The position numbers were made by a program, and so were the translations under genes. DNA of 28,192 nt. Origin: Chara braunii. Taxonomy: Eukaryota > Streptophyta > Charophyceae > Charales > Characeae. Location: the NCBI GenBank assembly GCA_003427395.1, contig BFEA01000005.1, forward strand, positions 6,024,575 to 6,052,766, given 5' to 3'. Shown here one piece after another: positions 27,319-28,192 of this stretch. Positions within the stretch are counted from its first letter, which is position 1, and every line of letters begins with the position of its first letter. The notes under the pieces are model-generated. The model ran no database searches and was not told where the DNA came from. It worked only from the letters and a program-made list of their open reading frames with translations.

Positions 27319-27730
27319 GCCGTTTTTGCTAGAGGAGGGAGGACCGAAACACACAGGCTTGTATTTCCTACCCGAATTGACGTCAAAATCACTCCTTACT
27401 TGGTGGGCTCCCTGTTTGTACCCTATGGAAGACCTCCATAAAGTTTGGTTTCATTCCGTTGCTGTTTGCCTTGTCATGCCTTTTTCGGGCATTGTCCGGG
27501 CTCTAAGTGAACAGTTCGGGGAAGTCCATTTTCTGTTTTCATAGGAAAATGGACTCGGATGGTATGCAGATTTTGCAGGCCATCTATCTATGCCTAGGAT
27601 ATGGGGTCTGTGAAGTCACAGTACTCAGACCCCTGTTTTGGTGGTGTTGGCCACCGGCGCCCCGGGGCCGCACCGGTGCCTTAGCGTTTTCCGGACTGGC
27701 CTTGGCTCCGGGAGACCAGCTAACGGTTCT
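27319..27730. other. No gene supported
   Basis: Short frames only. Contains an inverted pair CCATTTTCTG...GGAAAATGG at about 27527-27551. Confidence 0.5.
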
Positions 27731-27752
27731 CAGCAGCAGCAGCAGCAGCAGC
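27731..27752 (+). repeat. (CAG)7 microsatellite
   Basis: Seven CAG units; scattered CAGCAA and CAGCAG continue to about 27830. A frame reading Gln through them has no other support. Confidence 0.9.
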
Positions 27753-27935
27753 CTGGCCTGGTCAGTCATCAGCAACAGCTGCAGCGGTCCTCATTAACAG
27801 CAGTGTTATCAGTAGCAGCAACAGCACCACCACCTTCCTACCTACCTTCGAGCACGGAGGAGGGTTTGTCGGGTTGTGTTCATGACAATTCGACCAGTCT
27901 ACAAAGATCCGGACTAACACCTAAGTGCAAAAAAT

Positions 27936-28192
27936 GGACAAAGCATGAGTGTGCCACAAGCATGTGACTTAGTTGAACAGCCAAGGATGAATTGGACAAT
28001 CACCAAATGCAAGAATTGACAAGGCATGAGTGCGACACAACCATATGACTATTTGAACAACCAAGGATGAATCGGACTATCACAAAATGCAAGAGTTGAC
28101 AAAGCATGAGTGTGACACAAGCATGTGACTAGTTGAACAACCAAGGATGAATCAGACTAGAGTTGACAAAGCATGAGTGTGACACAAGCATG
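27936..28192 (+). repeat. 80-bp tandem array running off the right edge
   Basis: AAAGCATGAGTG or AAGGCATGAGTG starts at 27940, 28021, 28101 and 28168. Units also share CAACCAAGGATGAATC and ACAAGCATGTGACT. The last interval is 67 because of a 13-base loss. The array continues past the window. Confidence 0.92.

Noticed and set aside
27007-27441. 144-codon plus frame
   Set aside because: It starts in the 53-bp minisatellite and runs through the CAGATTTTG repeat; openness is due to low complexity.
27638-27967. Poly-Gln protein
   Set aside because: The Gln run is only the (CAG)7 repeat and the rest of the frame has no coding character.

Overview
This window looks like repeat-filled intergenic DNA from a plant-lineage nuclear genome. 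No intact host gene can be supported. The Ty3/gypsy families, a coiled-coil gag, plant-type primer binding sites and very many minisatellites suggest a streptophyte, possibly a charophyte green alga such as Chara. That placement is inference. Nearly every coding stretch is broken by stops, frameshifts or lost catalytic residues.

Layout. 1-2927 (+): 3' part of a Ty3/gypsy pol (reverse transcriptase, RNase H, integrase, chromodomain) entering from the left edge, with two separate reverse transcriptase lesions and a shortened integrase core. 2928-3900: its non-coding tail with internal repeats. 4583-5062 (+): weak remnant of an unrecognised coding frame. 6077-11590 (-): the most unusual part, a long decayed coding region made of about four related modules roughly 0.9-1.2 kb apart, matching no family I know. 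The first module is split by a 1.65 kb insertion flanked by 9-bp direct repeats, and the insertion's leading 0.5 kb recurs at 25322-25828 on the other strand. 12133-13866: two related (TA)n-flanked MITE-like elements in inverted orientation; the second contains a Nextera mate-pair junction adapter inside a perfect 94-bp duplication, which is an assembly error. 14060-14800: a 114-bp tandem array interrupted by a 316-bp insertion with terminal inverted repeats and 9-bp target-site duplications. 15401-15850 (-): an LTR edge with a primer binding site. 16309-16686: assembly gap between GC-rich repeats. 16897-17300: a 103-bp higher-order repeat built from 13-mers.

18804-19100 (-) holds a fragment resembling a group II intron reverse transcriptase. 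19737-22440 (-) is a second, strongly decayed Ty3/gypsy element (gag, protease, start of RT). About 22640-25316 (+) is the front of a third LTR retrotransposon: LTR with TATA box, primer binding site, repeat-rich leader, and a broken gag that opens in a strong Kozak context. 25829-28192 is non-coding, with (GA)n, a 53-bp minisatellite, a 9-bp repeat, (CAG)n and an 80-bp array that runs off the right edge.

No genes here can be shown to work together. The content is successive insertion, nesting and decay of mobile elements plus local tandem amplification.
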